DNA from: RYN-230 sp963834705
Lineage (GTDB): Bacteria; Actinomycetota; Actinomycetes; Streptosporangiales; Streptosporangiaceae
DNA: 64,000 bases
NCBI GenBank assembly: GCA_963834705.1
Contig: CAWICV010000003.1
Location: 1-64,000 of the forward strand
Direction of reading: 5' to 3'
Part shown: in pieces, positions 1 through 8,184 of the stretch
Layout: every line of letters begins with the position of its first letter
How positions within the stretch are numbered: position 1 is the stretch's first letter
Notes under the pieces: model-generated
Told to the model about the DNA's origin: nothing
Databases searched by the model: none
The model's input: only the letters and a program-made list of their open reading frames with translations
Program-made: the position numbers and the translations under genes

Positions 1-389
1 AGCGCGGGCAGCCCGATCTCCAGCGGCAGCGCGCGGGCGGCCAGTTCCGGCCGTGCCTCGCAGCGCCCGTTGAGCGCGGTCCGGAACACTTTGCCCAACG
101 CCACTGCCAGCATCGAGGACGCCGCATACGGGCGGTCGTTGACGTACTCAGCCAGAGAGAAGCCGTCCGGCCCCTCGCCATGCCGGCCACCCCGGTGCTT
201 GCGGATCAGGTCGGCCGGGTCCACCTCGAGCAGCAGCGCGGCCGTGCACCGTTCGTCCGTCGCCTCCGGATAGAACACGTGCGCCTGGCCGGCCGACACC
301 GGGAACGACTACACCCGGCTGGGATGCTTGTGCAGCAGGAATTCCAGGTCGGTCGCGGGCACCTCGGTGCTCGTGATGGTCAGGAGCAT
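1..389 (-). pseudogene. hen1: Hen1-like 3'-terminal RNA ribose 2'-O-methyltransferase, N-terminal part, with a premature stop
   Basis: Reading leftward from ATG at 389, the translation matches the N-terminal domain of bacterial Hen1, which methylates the 2'-OH of the RNA 3' end during RNA repair with polynucleotide kinase-phosphatase Pnkp. Recognisable stretches are MLLTITSTEVPATDLEFLLH, HVFYPEATDERCTAALLLEV and FSLAEYVNDRPYAASSMLAV. Codon 27 (309-311) is TAG, in the place where the family has Gln in the motif HKHPxRVQSF, so one C-to-T change of CAG would explain it. The frame stays open beyond the stop to the window edge, and the first in-frame ATG after it is well inside the domain. The methyltransferase half and any pnkp partner lie outside the window. 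The family call is confident. Whether this is real decay, stop-codon readthrough or a base error cannot be told here. Confidence 0.8.
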
Positions 390-507
390 GGCCGATTATC
401 GGCACATTGCGTTGGGCCGCCGAACTCAATATTTGCTCGCTGCGGTCGGTCTGCCCGTAAACCTCAGAGCCGGGCGCTGCGTCCCTTGTCAGGGAGGGAG
501 CCGCGAC

Positions 508-1783
508 GTGAGTGATGAAAGAGGTCAGCCGGAATCCGGTATCTGGACACGAGCCACTGATTCATATCCAGCTCAGCCTGGCCAGTACCGGCCGCGGCGG
601 GCCAAACCCGAGCCGCCGGACCCGTATCTGCCGCGCTCGGAACACCCGCTCCGGCCCGCGCCCTACCTAGCGGCGGGAATCAGTTCGGCCAGCGAGCGGT
701 TCGCCGCGCCGCGGCCGGACCCGCTGCGCGACCCGTTCCCGCCAGACCCGGACCCGGAACCGGCCCCGCCGCCGGAACCGGCCCCGTCCCGGGCTGGGAA
801 CGGCCAGCCAGTGCCGGGCGACGCGTTCGGCTGGTGGAACTCCAACGGCAACTTCGCCGTGGACCGGCCGCCGCCGGCCGGGGAACCGCCCGCCGCGGCC
901 CGGCGGCCACCCCCGGAGCGGTCAGCCTGGGACCAGCCAGCCCCCGGGCAGGTTGCCCGGGAGCGGCAGGCCCGGCCGTCGGGCGGCGGCGACCAGCCGG
1001 CCCGGGAGCAGGTTGCCCGGGAGCGGTCCGGCCGGCCGCCGGCCGCCGAGCACTCATCAGCACCCTGGCATTCCGGGAAGCAGGACCTCCAGGACGAGCC
1101 GGTCCGGCCGATGGGCGCGCCAAGCGGCCCGGCTGACTCGCGCCGGGCCGACGCGGACCGGTACCCGGCCGACTTCCCGACCCAGGTCTTCATGTCCAGC
1201 GCCCAGGCCGCCTGGCAGCAGCCAGCTCCGGCTGCCCCGGCCGGCAACTGGCCGCGGATCGCGGACCCGTCCGGGCCCCCTGCCCGGCCCAGATATGAGC
1301 CAGCCGAGCCGCCCGGGCCATACCAGCGGACCGGTCAGCCGGGCCGGCACGAGCCAATCCAGCCGGGCCGGCCCAGGCGGCCGAGCCGTCCGGCACGCGA
1401 AGGCTGCCGGACCGGGCCCACCCGGCCGGGCCGGGTCATGCTGCGGCCAGCACCCCGCCCAGCGATGGGCACCCGGCCGGGAGCGGTATGCGGCCGCGAA
1501 CGGGCGCCGGGCCGTGGCGGAGTACCCGGCGGCGCCGTTCCCGCCCGCGCCGGACCCGGCCGAGCTGTACCCGGCGGTGCACGGCCCGGCCCGGGCCGCC
1601 GGGCGGTCACCGGGCCGGGCCGCCGGGCGGTCACCGGCCCGGCCCGCCGGGCGGTCACGGGCCCGGTCCAAGCCGCCGGCCAGCAAGTCCCGCGGCGTCC
1701 GCGGCGTGCTGCTGATCGCTGCGGCTTTCCTGGCCGTCCTGGTCGCCATCGCGCTGATCCTGTTCGTAGCGTTACCGCGCTAG
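508..1783 (+). pseudogene. Proline-rich protein with one C-terminal membrane segment, frameshifted
   Basis: The likely start is GTG at 508, preceded by the purine-rich AGGGAGGGAG. The first frame encodes a long Pro/Arg/Ala-rich disordered region with recognisable composition to about 1370. The natural ending lies in the +1 frame, from about 1450 to TAG at 1781-1783: a Pro-rich stretch, Arg-rich repeats, then a hydrophobic helix of about 21 residues before a short basic tail. No single frame joins them, so a one-base indel near 1370-1450 is inferred. A 24-bp unit is repeated three times at 1593-1664, and an 18-bp direct repeat lies at 949-966 and 1009-1026; such DNA is prone to slippage. The intact product would be a tail-anchored protein with a cytoplasmic Pro-rich domain. 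I recognise no specific family. Confidence 0.5.
1593..1664 (+). repeat. Three tandem copies of a 24-bp unit
   Basis: Copies at 1593-1616, 1617-1640 and 1641-1664 share the core CCGGGCGGTCAC. They encode Arg/Ala/Gly/Ser/Pro-rich octapeptides just before the membrane segment of the proline-rich protein. Confidence 0.8.
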
Positions 1784-1842
1784 CCGAACTCCATCGCCGC
1801 CAGCGCGTGGTAGTCGGTGCCGACGGCGTTCTGCCTGACGGT

Positions 1843-2097
1843 CTAGGGCACGATCCCGATGTTGATGATTTACACCGTCCCGACCTCCTCATCATCGACT
1901 TCATACAGCACCCGGATGCCGCCTGAGTGCAAGCGGTAGATGCCCGTGCCGCCCCACGGGAACGCGGTGTCCGGATGCGGATGATCGGCCAATCAGGCGA
2001 TGGTCCTACGCGCCTGCACGAACAGGTCTTGATCTTCGCTGCGAATGCGGGCCAGGTTACGAAGCGCCGTCTCCCGGAAGACGACGGCCAGGCTCAT
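1843..2097 (-). pseudogene. RelE/ParE-superfamily toxin remnant with internal stops
   Basis: From ATG at 2097 the translation begins MSLAVVFRETALRNLARIRS and later has IYRLHSGGIRVLYEVDDE, the usual core of RelE-type mRNA interferases (Y-R-L/I-x-V/L-Y strands). It is cut by TGA at codon 35 (1993-1995) and by TAA at codon 76 (1870-1872), where the family expects an aromatic residue in V-Y-I-I-N-I-G. A third stop, TAG at 1843-1845, probably marks the natural end. The start overlaps the antitoxin stop as ATGA at 2094-2097, the usual coupled antitoxin-toxin order. Two independent stops make a dead toxin much more likely than a sequencing error. Confidence 0.8.
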
Positions 2098-2351
2098 GAC
2101 GCAGTTTCTGCGTCGATCCGGTCGAGCGCGGCATCCAGTCCATCGAGGCTTACCCCACCGCGCCCCGCGGCCTTGTCCGCCAGGTGTGCCGCCAGCGCCG
2201 CGCGATCCTCAAGATCAGCAAGATCGTCGATGCCGATCAGTGCGGCAACAGGCTTGCCATCCTCGCTGATGGTGACGGGATGGTGGCTCTGCCGGGCCTC
2301 GGCGACGAGCTCACCCAGGTGTGTCTGAGCCGCTGTCAGTGGATAGGCCAT
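2094..2351 (-). CDS. Phd/YefM-family antitoxin
   Basis: An 85-residue protein, start ATG at 2351 (an alternative TTG-type start lies 15 bases upstream). The N-terminal half has the Phd/YefM pattern: AQTHLGELVAEARQSHHPVT followed by a Gly-Lys-Pro-Val-Ala-Ala strand, which forms the DNA-binding dimer and represses its own operon. The C-terminal part (residues about 50-85) is acidic and helical, as expected for the toxin-neutralising tail. It sits directly upstream of the broken RelE-like toxin with a 4-base ATGA overlap. The antitoxin reads intact although its partner does not, so it may persist as a repressor or an orphan anti-toxin. No strong ribosome-binding site is seen before either start. 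Confidence 0.85.
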   Translation of the reverse strand: MAYPLTAAQTHLGELVAEARQSHHPVTISEDGKPVAALIGIDDLADLEDRAALAAHLADKAAGRGGVSLDGLDAALDRIDAETAS

Positions 2352-2402
2352 GGTTGACGGTAACACCGTGCACCGACTATCTCGGGCAGGGAAAGCCGAC
2401 CG

Positions 2403-3446
2403 CTAGCCGAACTCGACCACGGCCAGCACCGCGTGGTGGTCGGTGCCGGGGACCCGGACCGGGCGGGCCGCGTGCACCACGGCACCGACCCGGGTGACCA
2501 GGACGTGGTCGAGCCGCATGATGGCGAATGCCCGGCGGTCCGGGAAATGCTGACTGCCCGGGTCGGAGGACAGGTGCCAGGACACCGGCCAGGTGAACCC
2601 AGGCCAGGTCCGGTGCCGCGCGGCGTCCGCGCAGTCCACGAACCCGGCCGCGAGCAGCTCGCGGAACAGCTGGTGATCCCGGCTGGCGTTGAAGTCGCCC
2701 ATCACCACCTGCGGCTCGCTGCTCTCGGCCAGCGGCAGCAGCCGGCCCAGGTCGCGTTGCCAGGGGTAGCCGCGGTCGCGCATCGGGGTGAGCGGGTGGA
2801 CCGAGGTGAGCACGACCGGCCGTCCGGGGGCTGGTTCTGCCCGGGCCCGCGGCGCGGCGGCCACCAGGCCGGGCACGGGTGGGAGCGGCGTCAGCGGCCA
2901 GCGGGCCCACAGCCCGACGCCCGGTGAGTCGGGCCGCGGGTCGAGGTGAATGTGCGGCAGCAGGCCGCCCAGCCCGGCCTCATCCAGCCGGTGCACCAGG
3001 TCCCAGGTCAGTTCCTGGATGGCCAGCACGTCCACGGCGTGCTGACGCAGCGCCGCCAGCAGCGCGCCCGGGTCGGCCGAGCCACCCCGGGAGTTCAGCG
3101 TCAGCACGCGCACCGTGACGGTGTCCGGCGGCGACACCGGGGACCGGCGCGGGCCAGCTGGGCGGGCACTGGCGTTCGAAAGGAAAGGGGGTAGTTGCCA
3201 GGCCAGCAGGATCGAGGCGGGGATGGCGAGCAGCACGGCCAGCCACCAGGCCCCACCCCCCTCCCCTACCCCCTTCACTGCGGCCAGCGCGACCGCGGCC
3301 AGGGCGGGCAGCGTGGCCACCGGGGCCAGCGCGGCGAGTTGCGGGCCGGGGCGCGGGGCGTGCCCGCCAGTCAGCCGGGCCAGCAGCGGCGGCAGCGCCA
3401 CGGCGGTGAGGAGGAGGGCGAGGAACCCGGTCACTGGCGCGAGCAT
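2403..3446 (-). CDS. Membrane-anchored endonuclease/exonuclease/phosphatase-family protein
   Basis: A protein of 347 residues. Residues about 1-90 contain three hydrophobic segments (one near 5-27, one near 40-60, one near 68-88), so the enzyme domain is probably held at the membrane. The rest is an EEP fold: VRVLTLNSRGG at its start (metal-binding Asn), AIQELTWD (catalytic Glu), then VMGDFNAS (the D-F-N metal motif), and the final LDHVLVT plus a GTDHHAVLAVVEF ending with the catalytic Asp-His. These are the conserved residues of phosphodiesterases that cleave DNA, phospholipid or inositol phosphate; the substrate cannot be read from sequence. A short dispersed repeat (3160-3178) lies inside the gene at the membrane/enzyme junction. 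The gene is followed by the antitoxin gene after 36 bases and is divergent from the metallophosphoesterase gene. Confidence 0.85.
   Translation of the reverse strand: MLAPVTGFLALLLTAVALPPLLARLTGGHAPRPGPQLAALAPVATLPALAAVALAAVKGVGEGGGAWWLAVLLAIPASILLAWQLPPFLSNASARPAGPRRSPVSPPDTVTVRVLTLNSRGGSADPGALLAALRQHAVDVLAIQELTWDLVHRLDEAGLGGLLPHIHLDPRPDSPGVGLWARWPLTPLPPVPGLVAAAPRARAEPAPGRPVVLTSVHPLTPMRDRGYPWQRDLGRLLPLAESSEPQVVMGDFNASRDHQLFRELLAAGFVDCADAARHRTWPGFTWPVSWHLSSDPGSQHFPDRRAFAIMRLDHVLVTRVGAVVHAARPVRVPGTDHHAVLAVVEFG
3160..3178. repeat. Dispersed repeat, copy A
   Basis: GGGCGGGCACTGGCGTTCG, sharing 19 bases with copy B (21947-21965). It lies inside the EEP-family gene. Confidence 0.7.
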
Positions 3447-3506
3447 AACGGAGGTGTTGGCCGATCACCTGGGCGTGTCCGCCGGTAGAGCGGTACAACT
3501 CTGGGC

Positions 3507-4376
3507 ATGACGGCTGAATCCGGGACGCCGGAGCCGCGGCGGATTCTGGTCGCCGGGGACTGGCACGGCAACGAGGACTGGGCGGTCAGCGTGCTCCGCC
3601 GGGTCCCCGGCACGCTGGCCCAGGAGCCGCGGCGGCTGATCCTGCAACTGGGCGACTTCGGGGTGTGGCCGGACCGGGCCGGCCAGCACTATCTGGACCG
3701 GATCGCCGCGTTGCTGGCCGAGATGGACGCGGAACTGTGGTTCATCGACGGCAACCACGAGGACTTTCCGCAACTGGCCCGGCTGGCCCGCGGCGACCGC
3801 ACCCCGGATGGCCGGGTGGTGGTCCGGCCCCGGCTGTTCCACCTGCCCCGCGGCTACCGGTGGAGCTGGCATGGGCTGCGCTGGCTCGGCTGTGGCGGCG
3901 GAGTCAGCCTGGACCGGGCGCAGCGCACCGAGGGAGTGGACTGGTGGCCGGACGAGGAGATCACCGACGCGCAGGAGGCCGCGATCATCGCCGACGGCCG
4001 CGCGGACGTGCTGGTCAGCCACGACTGCCCGGCGGGCGTCGCGCACACGTTCGGCCGGCCGCCGCCCGGGTGGGAGCCCGCCGACCTGGCCCGCAACGAC
4101 GCGCACCGGCGGCGGTTGCAGCGCATCGCCGATGCCACCCAGCCGTCCCGGATCATGCATGGCCACCTGCACCGCGCCTATCAGCGGTCCTGCGACTTCG
4201 GCTACGGGCCGGTCCAGGTGACCGGCCTGGACCGGGACAACCGGCTACGCAACTTCGCCGTGCTGGACACCGCGGACATGCGCTGGGAATTGCGCGAAGG
4301 CTGGTTCGGCCGGCTGCGCCGCGGCCTACTGGCCGGGTTATTCCGGTCAGCTCGCGCGCGGAGGGCAATCGGCTGA
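3507..4376 (+). CDS. Calcineurin-like metallophosphoesterase
   Basis: A soluble protein of 289 residues with all blocks of the metallophosphoesterase fold in order: GDWHGN near residue 17, GDFG near 49, GNHED near 80, SHDCP near 172 and HGHLH near 216. These supply the two-metal site for hydrolysis of a phosphomonoester or phosphodiester. The spacing resembles the small actinobacterial phosphoesterases often found alone or beside nuclease genes. The specific substrate is unknown. It starts 60 bases from the divergent EEP-family gene, so the two may share a control region. The sequence TACAAC lies 7 bases before the ATG and could be part of a leaderless promoter, although its last base does not fit the usual pattern. 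Confidence 0.85.
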   Translation: MTAESGTPEPRRILVAGDWHGNEDWAVSVLRRVPGTLAQEPRRLILQLGDFGVWPDRAGQHYLDRIAALLAEMDAELWFIDGNHEDFPQLARLARGDRTPDGRVVVRPRLFHLPRGYRWSWHGLRWLGCGGGVSLDRAQRTEGVDWWPDEEITDAQEAAIIADGRADVLVSHDCPAGVAHTFGRPPPGWEPADLARNDAHRRRLQRIADATQPSRIMHGHLHRAYQRSCDFGYGPVQVTGLDRDNRLRNFAVLDTADMRWELREGWFGRLRRGLLAGLFRSARARRAIG

Positions 4377-4493
4377 TGGCACCAGGCGTCTCGCCGTGGG
4401 TTGCCGGTGGGCAGGACGCGCCATGAACAGCGATGCCGGTGCGGCGGTCCGCTGCACCGTAGCCGACTACCAACGCCGCCCGGCGTATCCTCG

Positions 4494-4515
4494 TGCATGT
4501 ATAATTGCATGCATG
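4494..4515 (+). promoter_or_regulatory. vapBC promoter: leaderless start with palindromic operator over the -10 box
   Basis: A perfect -10 hexamer TATAAT lies at 4500-4505, and ATG at 4513 follows after 7 bases, so transcription should begin at or next to the start codon. The hexamer sits between GCATG and CATGC arms (GCATGTATAATTGCATGC), an arrangement that fits autorepression by the VapB-VapC complex. No clear -35 box is visible. Confidence 0.65.
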
Positions 4516-4782
4516 GTTGCCTTGCAGATCCGGGATGTACCAGAAGACCTGCGCGACCGGCTGACCGAGTTGGCCCGCCAGCGCGGTCAGTCACTTCAGG
4601 CGTACCTGTTCGATGTCCTCAGTGACGAGGCCCGGCGCCAGGACAATCTGACCGTGCTCGACCGCTTCGGGAAGGGCAGGTACGGATCACGGCTCAGCGC
4701 GGCGGATATCAGCGGCGCTCTGCGCGCGGGCCGGGCCGAGCGGGATTCGGAGCTCGGTGCCCGGGCTGACCCCGACGAATGA
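4513..4782 (+). CDS. vapB: VapB/FitA-type antitoxin (ribbon-helix-helix)
   Basis: An 89-residue protein. The N-terminal MVALQIRDVPEDLRDRLTEL and the following R-x-G-Q-S-L-Q-A-Y-L form the ribbon-helix-helix of FitA/VapB antitoxins; the C-terminal half is charged and should wrap the toxin. ATG at 4513 is chosen because a TATAAT box lies exactly one leaderless spacing upstream and because residues before it do not resemble the family. The stop overlaps the toxin start as ATGA at 4779-4782. The palindrome covering the promoter suggests the protein, with VapC as co-repressor, shuts off its own operon. Confidence 0.88.
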   Translation: MVALQIRDVPEDLRDRLTELARQRGQSLQAYLFDVLSDEARRQDNLTVLDRFGKGRYGSRLSAADISGALRAGRAERDSELGARADPDE

Positions 4783-5174
4783 TCGTCATCGATGCGTCCG
4801 TGACAGCGTTCGCGCTGCTGGATGATGGCAGCGCTGGAGATCGTTGCCGTGCCGCGCTCCACGCCGATACCCAGTGGCTCGTCCCGGAGCCGTGGCTGGT
4901 CGAAGTCCTGTCCGTGATCCGGGGGAACCTCCTTGGCGGGAAGATACGGGCGGATCAAGCGGCGGGTGCGGCCACCGCCGCGGCCGAACTGGAACCGATC
5001 GTGGTTCCCACCCGGCTGCTCGCCTCGCGGATCTGGGAACTTCGCAGCAATATGACGACCTACGACGCCGCCTACATCGCCGCCGCAGAGCAGTACCGGT
5101 GTGGTCTCCTGACATCTGACGCCCGCTTGGCGCGCGCACCTGGCATCCGCTGCCCGGTCAGCCTTATCTCCTGA
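4779..5174 (+). CDS. vapC: VapC-type PIN-domain toxin ribonuclease
   Basis: A 131-residue PIN domain. It begins MIVIDASVTAFALLDD with the first catalytic Asp (D5), has the conserved Glu in WLVEVLSVIR near residue 42, the TTYDAAYIAAAE motif with the third acid near 97, and LLTSDARLA with the last near 115. All four acidic residues of the Mg-dependent RNase site are present, so the toxin should be active, unlike the RelE-type toxin 2.7 kb upstream. VapC enzymes usually cut tRNA anticodon loops or the sarcin-ricin loop; the target here is unknown. It is co-translated with vapB through the 4-base overlap. Confidence 0.9.
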   Translation: MIVIDASVTAFALLDDGSAGDRCRAALHADTQWLVPEPWLVEVLSVIRGNLLGGKIRADQAAGAATAAAELEPIVVPTRLLASRIWELRSNMTTYDAAYIAAAEQYRCGLLTSDARLARAPGIRCPVSLIS

Positions 5175-6226
5175 CCCGGTGTGCGGAAGTATCCCGGCTG
5201 CGGACAACCGTGATCCGCGGGGGTGTCCCGCTCAGGCCGGACACGTACGTCAGCTGAACAGACAGAGCTCCATAATGAGCCTCGATGGCGCCCTCGCGCT
5301 CTTCCGGATTGCCGTACCGGACCGTCTCGCCCAGCTCGGTGCCGACGGTGAACTCCGGCAGGTGGCGGAAGATGCCCTCGCGGCCATGCCCGAGCGCGAT
5401 GTCATAGCCGAGTAGTAGCGCGGCGTGGTGCATCTCCTCGGTGGCGACCCGGTTGAGGATGACGCAGCCGGATCACCCCGCCGCCGCAGCTCCAGTCAAC
5501 CAGCCGGTTGTGGATGATCGAGTTGTCCACCACGTGGGTGAACCGGGCGGCGGAGCAGACGGTCGAGGTGCTGGCCGCCGCGGCGTCCGCGATGACCCAT
5601 TCGGCGATGCGCTTGGACGCGGTGTACACGTCCGGGGAGTAGGGTCGCAGCGCCTTGCCCGTGGACGCACACACCACCTGGGGCACGCCGAACTCGGCGG
5701 ACACCCCGAGCACGTTCCGGGTGCCGAAGACGTTCGTGGTGATCGTCCGGTGCACTTCGTACTCGGCCAGGCCCGGGTCGCGCTGCGCGGCCACATGGAA
5801 CACCACGTCCGGCCTCACCTCGTCGAACACCGACTTGAGCGCGAACCGGTCGCGGATATCGGCCTGCAGGTACTCGGCCCCGGGCAGGCCCGGGCACTGG
5901 TCGGTGATGCCCCGGCCCACGCTCACCAGCCGGCGTGGACATCGGCTGGCCACCTGGCCCATCAGCTTGGAGCCGATACAGCCGGTCCCGCCCACCACGA
6001 GCACGTTCTTCCCGTCTAGCCAGCTGGCCAGGTCATCTTCGGGCAGCGGGATCGCGCGCTCGCTGATACCCAGGAACCGCGCGTATTCCTGCTGGGCCTC
6101 ACTCCGAGCCGCCATCAGTTGCTGGGTCAGCTGACCCAGTCGCTGCAGCGATTGCTCATCCAGCCCCTGCTGGCCGGGAGGTACCGCCTCACGCATCAAC
6201 GCAACGATCTCGAGCGAAGTTAGCAC
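5164..6226 (-). pseudogene. CapD-like NAD-dependent epimerase/dehydratase, frameshifted
   Basis: Starts at GTG 6226, chosen because AGCGGAGGCGAG sits 6 bases upstream. An N-terminal helical region of about 75 residues precedes a Rossmann fold with GGTGCIG, then VDV-type strands, TNVFGTRNVL, CASTGKA and the catalytic YTASK. It resembles the CapD-like polysaccharide-biosynthesis epimerases and 4,6-dehydratases that act on nucleotide sugars. After GGGVIRL (about 5475) the frame is lost; the next frame, from about 5470 to TGA at 5164-5166, gives VILNRVATEEMHHAALLLGY and a plausible C-terminal part. One extra base near 5465-5475 explains this. Restored, the protein would have about 350 residues. 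The last 11 bases overlap the end of convergent vapC. A true frameshift and an assembly error are both possible. Confidence 0.65.
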
Positions 6227-7011
6227 CGCTCGCCTCCGCTTAGTACTCTGGCCTCGTAGCGGGGCGGCCTTCGGGATGAACGCCAGATCGGCACAAGATG
6301 CGTGACGCACACTGAGCGGTGTGTACTGGATGTGAAATGCGCTGCAACCCGAAATTCACTACCCCGCCTTCCCCCCAAACACCGCGGACGCTTCCCTGAT
6401 GCGGGCCGCGGGACGATTGATCCGGCTGCGCCGGTCTAATCGTCCTTTCACCTTAATAACCAAACGGTTATGGGCAGTCTGGAACCTCACGGCAATAGGC
6501 CTTTTGGTCTCACCCGGTACATATCTAGACAGCCGCACCGCCTGTCATGGGCATCTCTCCCCCAGCGATCACTCACCGTCTCTATAAAGACACAATCTGT
6601 GAGCACTGCTTGAGTAGACGCGCCAGATAGCACTACGGAGTACCAGCTTCCGTTTCGCGACCCAAACTAAGGTCTTCGCACTCTTTGTCCGGCTTGGCGG
6701 CTAACGTCGCGAGTGTCTGCTGGGTAAGAGAAGCCGGTGACCGGCGGCCGGCGCCGGCGCGGCGACCGGGTGCTGGAGCCCGGGCAGAACGTGGACAGCG
6801 GGAACCCGTCCGGGCCCGGACTGAGCTGCGGGTGATTGGCAGGGCCACCTTTCGGCCGGCCAATGATCCGTTTTCCAGCCGACCCAAAGAGGTCGGCCTC
6901 ATACCTGACCTGCACTCCGGGTTTACTCAGGGTTTTAATCCTGTTTCCGTTGAACTGGCGGGCGGGCCGGGTCCGTGATCCACGGTGACGGGTCCTCGGG
7001 CACTGCCAACG
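6227..7011. other. About 0.8 kb without a supportable gene
   Basis: This stretch is lower in G+C than its surroundings between about 6440 and 6680. It holds one clear palindrome, ATAACC-AAAC-GGTTAT at 6456-6471, which could be an operator. No open frame here shows the codon bias or motifs of a real gene. Confidence 0.5.
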
Positions 7012-7515
7012 ATGGGACTGCCGATGCCTATAGCCGCCATGGTTACCTGGCTCGTGACTGCCGCCGCTGGTCTCTATCTGCTGACCATCTGGCTGATCGA
7101 GTACGACCGCGAGTTCCAGTCGGTCGCGGCCACCCGGCTGCCGGTGCCGGTGATCAGCACCCACGCGCTGCTCGCGATCACCGGCATGGTGTTGTGGACC
7201 GTCTATCTCATGACTGGCCTGCATGACCTGGGCTGGCTGGTCGCCGCGATCCTCAGTGTGGTCGCGGTCCTCGGCCTGATCATGGCGGCCCGCTGGATCA
7301 AGGTGTACCGCGCATACGGGGCCCGCTCGCGCCACGCGCACGCGGCAGTCCCGGTACCGGTCGGCGCCAGTATCGGCGGCACCGGTGCCCCTGTCCGCCA
7401 CCGAGTAGCCATTCCGCCAGAACGCCACTTCCCGGTGTCCGTCGTTATCTTGCACGGGGTGTTCGCGCTGGCCACCTTCACCCTGGTGCTGGTGGCCGCG
7501 CTGGCCCAGCACTAA
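7012..7515 (+). CDS. Four-helix integral membrane protein of unknown function
   Basis: Encodes about 167 residues from ATG at 7012; ATG 7024 and GTG 6985 are alternative starts in the same frame, and none has a clear ribosome-binding site. Hydrophobic segments lie near residues 7-30 (AAMVTWLVTAAAGLYLLTIW), 45-65, 71-92 and close to the C-terminus (VVILHGVFALATFTLVLVAA). Between the third and fourth lies a basic, Pro/Val-rich cytoplasmic loop of about 45 residues. Codon usage is typical of the genome. I do not recognise a named family. It ends 24 bases before the end of the convergent HxlR-type gene, so the two could share a transcript end. Confidence 0.75.
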   Translation: MGLPMPIAAMVTWLVTAAAGLYLLTIWLIEYDREFQSVAATRLPVPVISTHALLAITGMVLWTVYLMTGLHDLGWLVAAILSVVAVLGLIMAARWIKVYRAYGARSRHAHAAVPVPVGASIGGTGAPVRHRVAIPPERHFPVSVVILHGVFALATFTLVLVAALAQH

Positions 7516-7539
7516 CCGCCTGGCCCGGCGCCTGGACAC

Positions 7540-8091
7540 TCAGACGTAGTGCAGTTCGGTGTGCTGGGGCTCGTGGTCAACCAGCTGGTCGCAGGTCGGG
7601 CAGTACCAGCGGACCTCGACCGGGGTGCCGCAGCTGTGGTGCCGCGGCGCGCCGGCCGGGTCGGCGTGCTGCGCCCCCCAGTGCGCCAGCAGCCGGAGCG
7701 CCCCGGCCAGTTCCTTGCCCTCCGCGGTCAGCTCGTAGGCGACCCGGGGCGGCCGCTCCGAGTATGGCCGCGCCACCAGCAGTGTCGCGCGTTCCAGCCG
7801 CTTCAGCCGCTCGGACAGGATGTTGGCCGCGATACCGGTGATCAGGCCGAGCAGGTCGTTGAACCGGCGCGGGCCCGGCAGCAGTGCCTCCACGACGAGC
7901 AGCGTCCACCGGTCGCCCACCCGGGCCAGTGCTTCGGCCAGCGGTGAGGAACGGTCGTCCAGTCCGCGGTTGGGTCCGGTCCCGGGTTCGGGTGCAGTCC
8001 CGGGTGCGGGTGCAGTCCCGGGCTCGGGTTGGGTCCCGGGTTCGGGTTGGGTCCCGGGTTCGGGTTGGGTCCCGGGTTCGGGTTCGGCCAT
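7540..8091 (-). CDS. HxlR-family transcriptional regulator with a repeat-built N-terminus and zinc-ribbon-like C-terminus
   Basis: A 183-residue protein. Residues about 45-140 are an HxlR winged helix: SPLAEALARVGDRWTLLVVE, RFNDLLGLITGIAANILSER and the wing with RVAYELTAEG. The C-terminus adds HSCGTPVEVRWYCPTCDQLV, a Cys/His pattern (C-x15-C-x2-C with His) that could bind zinc, as in some HxlR members with a small extra domain. The first 40 residues are degenerate copies of Glu-Pro-Gly-Thr-Gln-Pro, encoded by 18-bp repeats, and are not part of the fold. HxlR proteins usually sense thiol or quinone stress or ligands. The gene is divergent from an HtrA-like protease, with a good palindrome between them. 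Confidence 0.85.
   Translation of the reverse strand: MAEPEPGTQPEPGTQPEPGTQPEPGTAPAPGTAPEPGTGPNRGLDDRSSPLAEALARVGDRWTLLVVEALLPGPRRFNDLLGLITGIAANILSERLKRLERATLLVARPYSERPPRVAYELTAEGKELAGALRLLAHWGAQHADPAGAPRHHSCGTPVEVRWYCPTCDQLVDHEPQHTELHYV
7972..8086 (-). repeat. 18-bp tandem repeats encoding Glu-Pro-Gly-Thr-Gln-Pro
   Basis: Units of CCCGGGTTCGGGTTGGGT (plus-strand reading) recur about three times near 8030-8086 and in degenerate form back to about 7972. They lengthen the N-terminus of the HxlR-family protein. Confidence 0.85.
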
Positions 8092-8109
8092 GAGCGGAAT
8101 CGTATCCGG

Positions 8110-8146
8110 TTGACTCTCAGCAGGTTGATAGTAAGTTGCAAGTTAC
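8110..8146. promoter_or_regulatory. Divergent control region with 16-bp palindrome
   Basis: GTAAGTTGCAAGTTAC at 8131-8146 is a palindrome with 14 of 16 positions symmetric. TTGACT at 8110-8115 with TAAGTT at 8132-8137 (16-bp spacing) would be a promoter toward the protease gene, overlapped by the palindrome. It is a natural site for the adjacent HxlR protein to repress one or both genes. Confidence 0.5.
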
Positions 8147-8184
8147 TAGTTAGTGGAGCTTACCGGGACCTGCTGGAGGCGGCC

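Noticed and set aside
6633..7539. Minus-strand open frames around 6.6-7.5 kb
   Set aside because: No start signal or motif; the part beyond 7012 is antisense to the membrane-protein gene.
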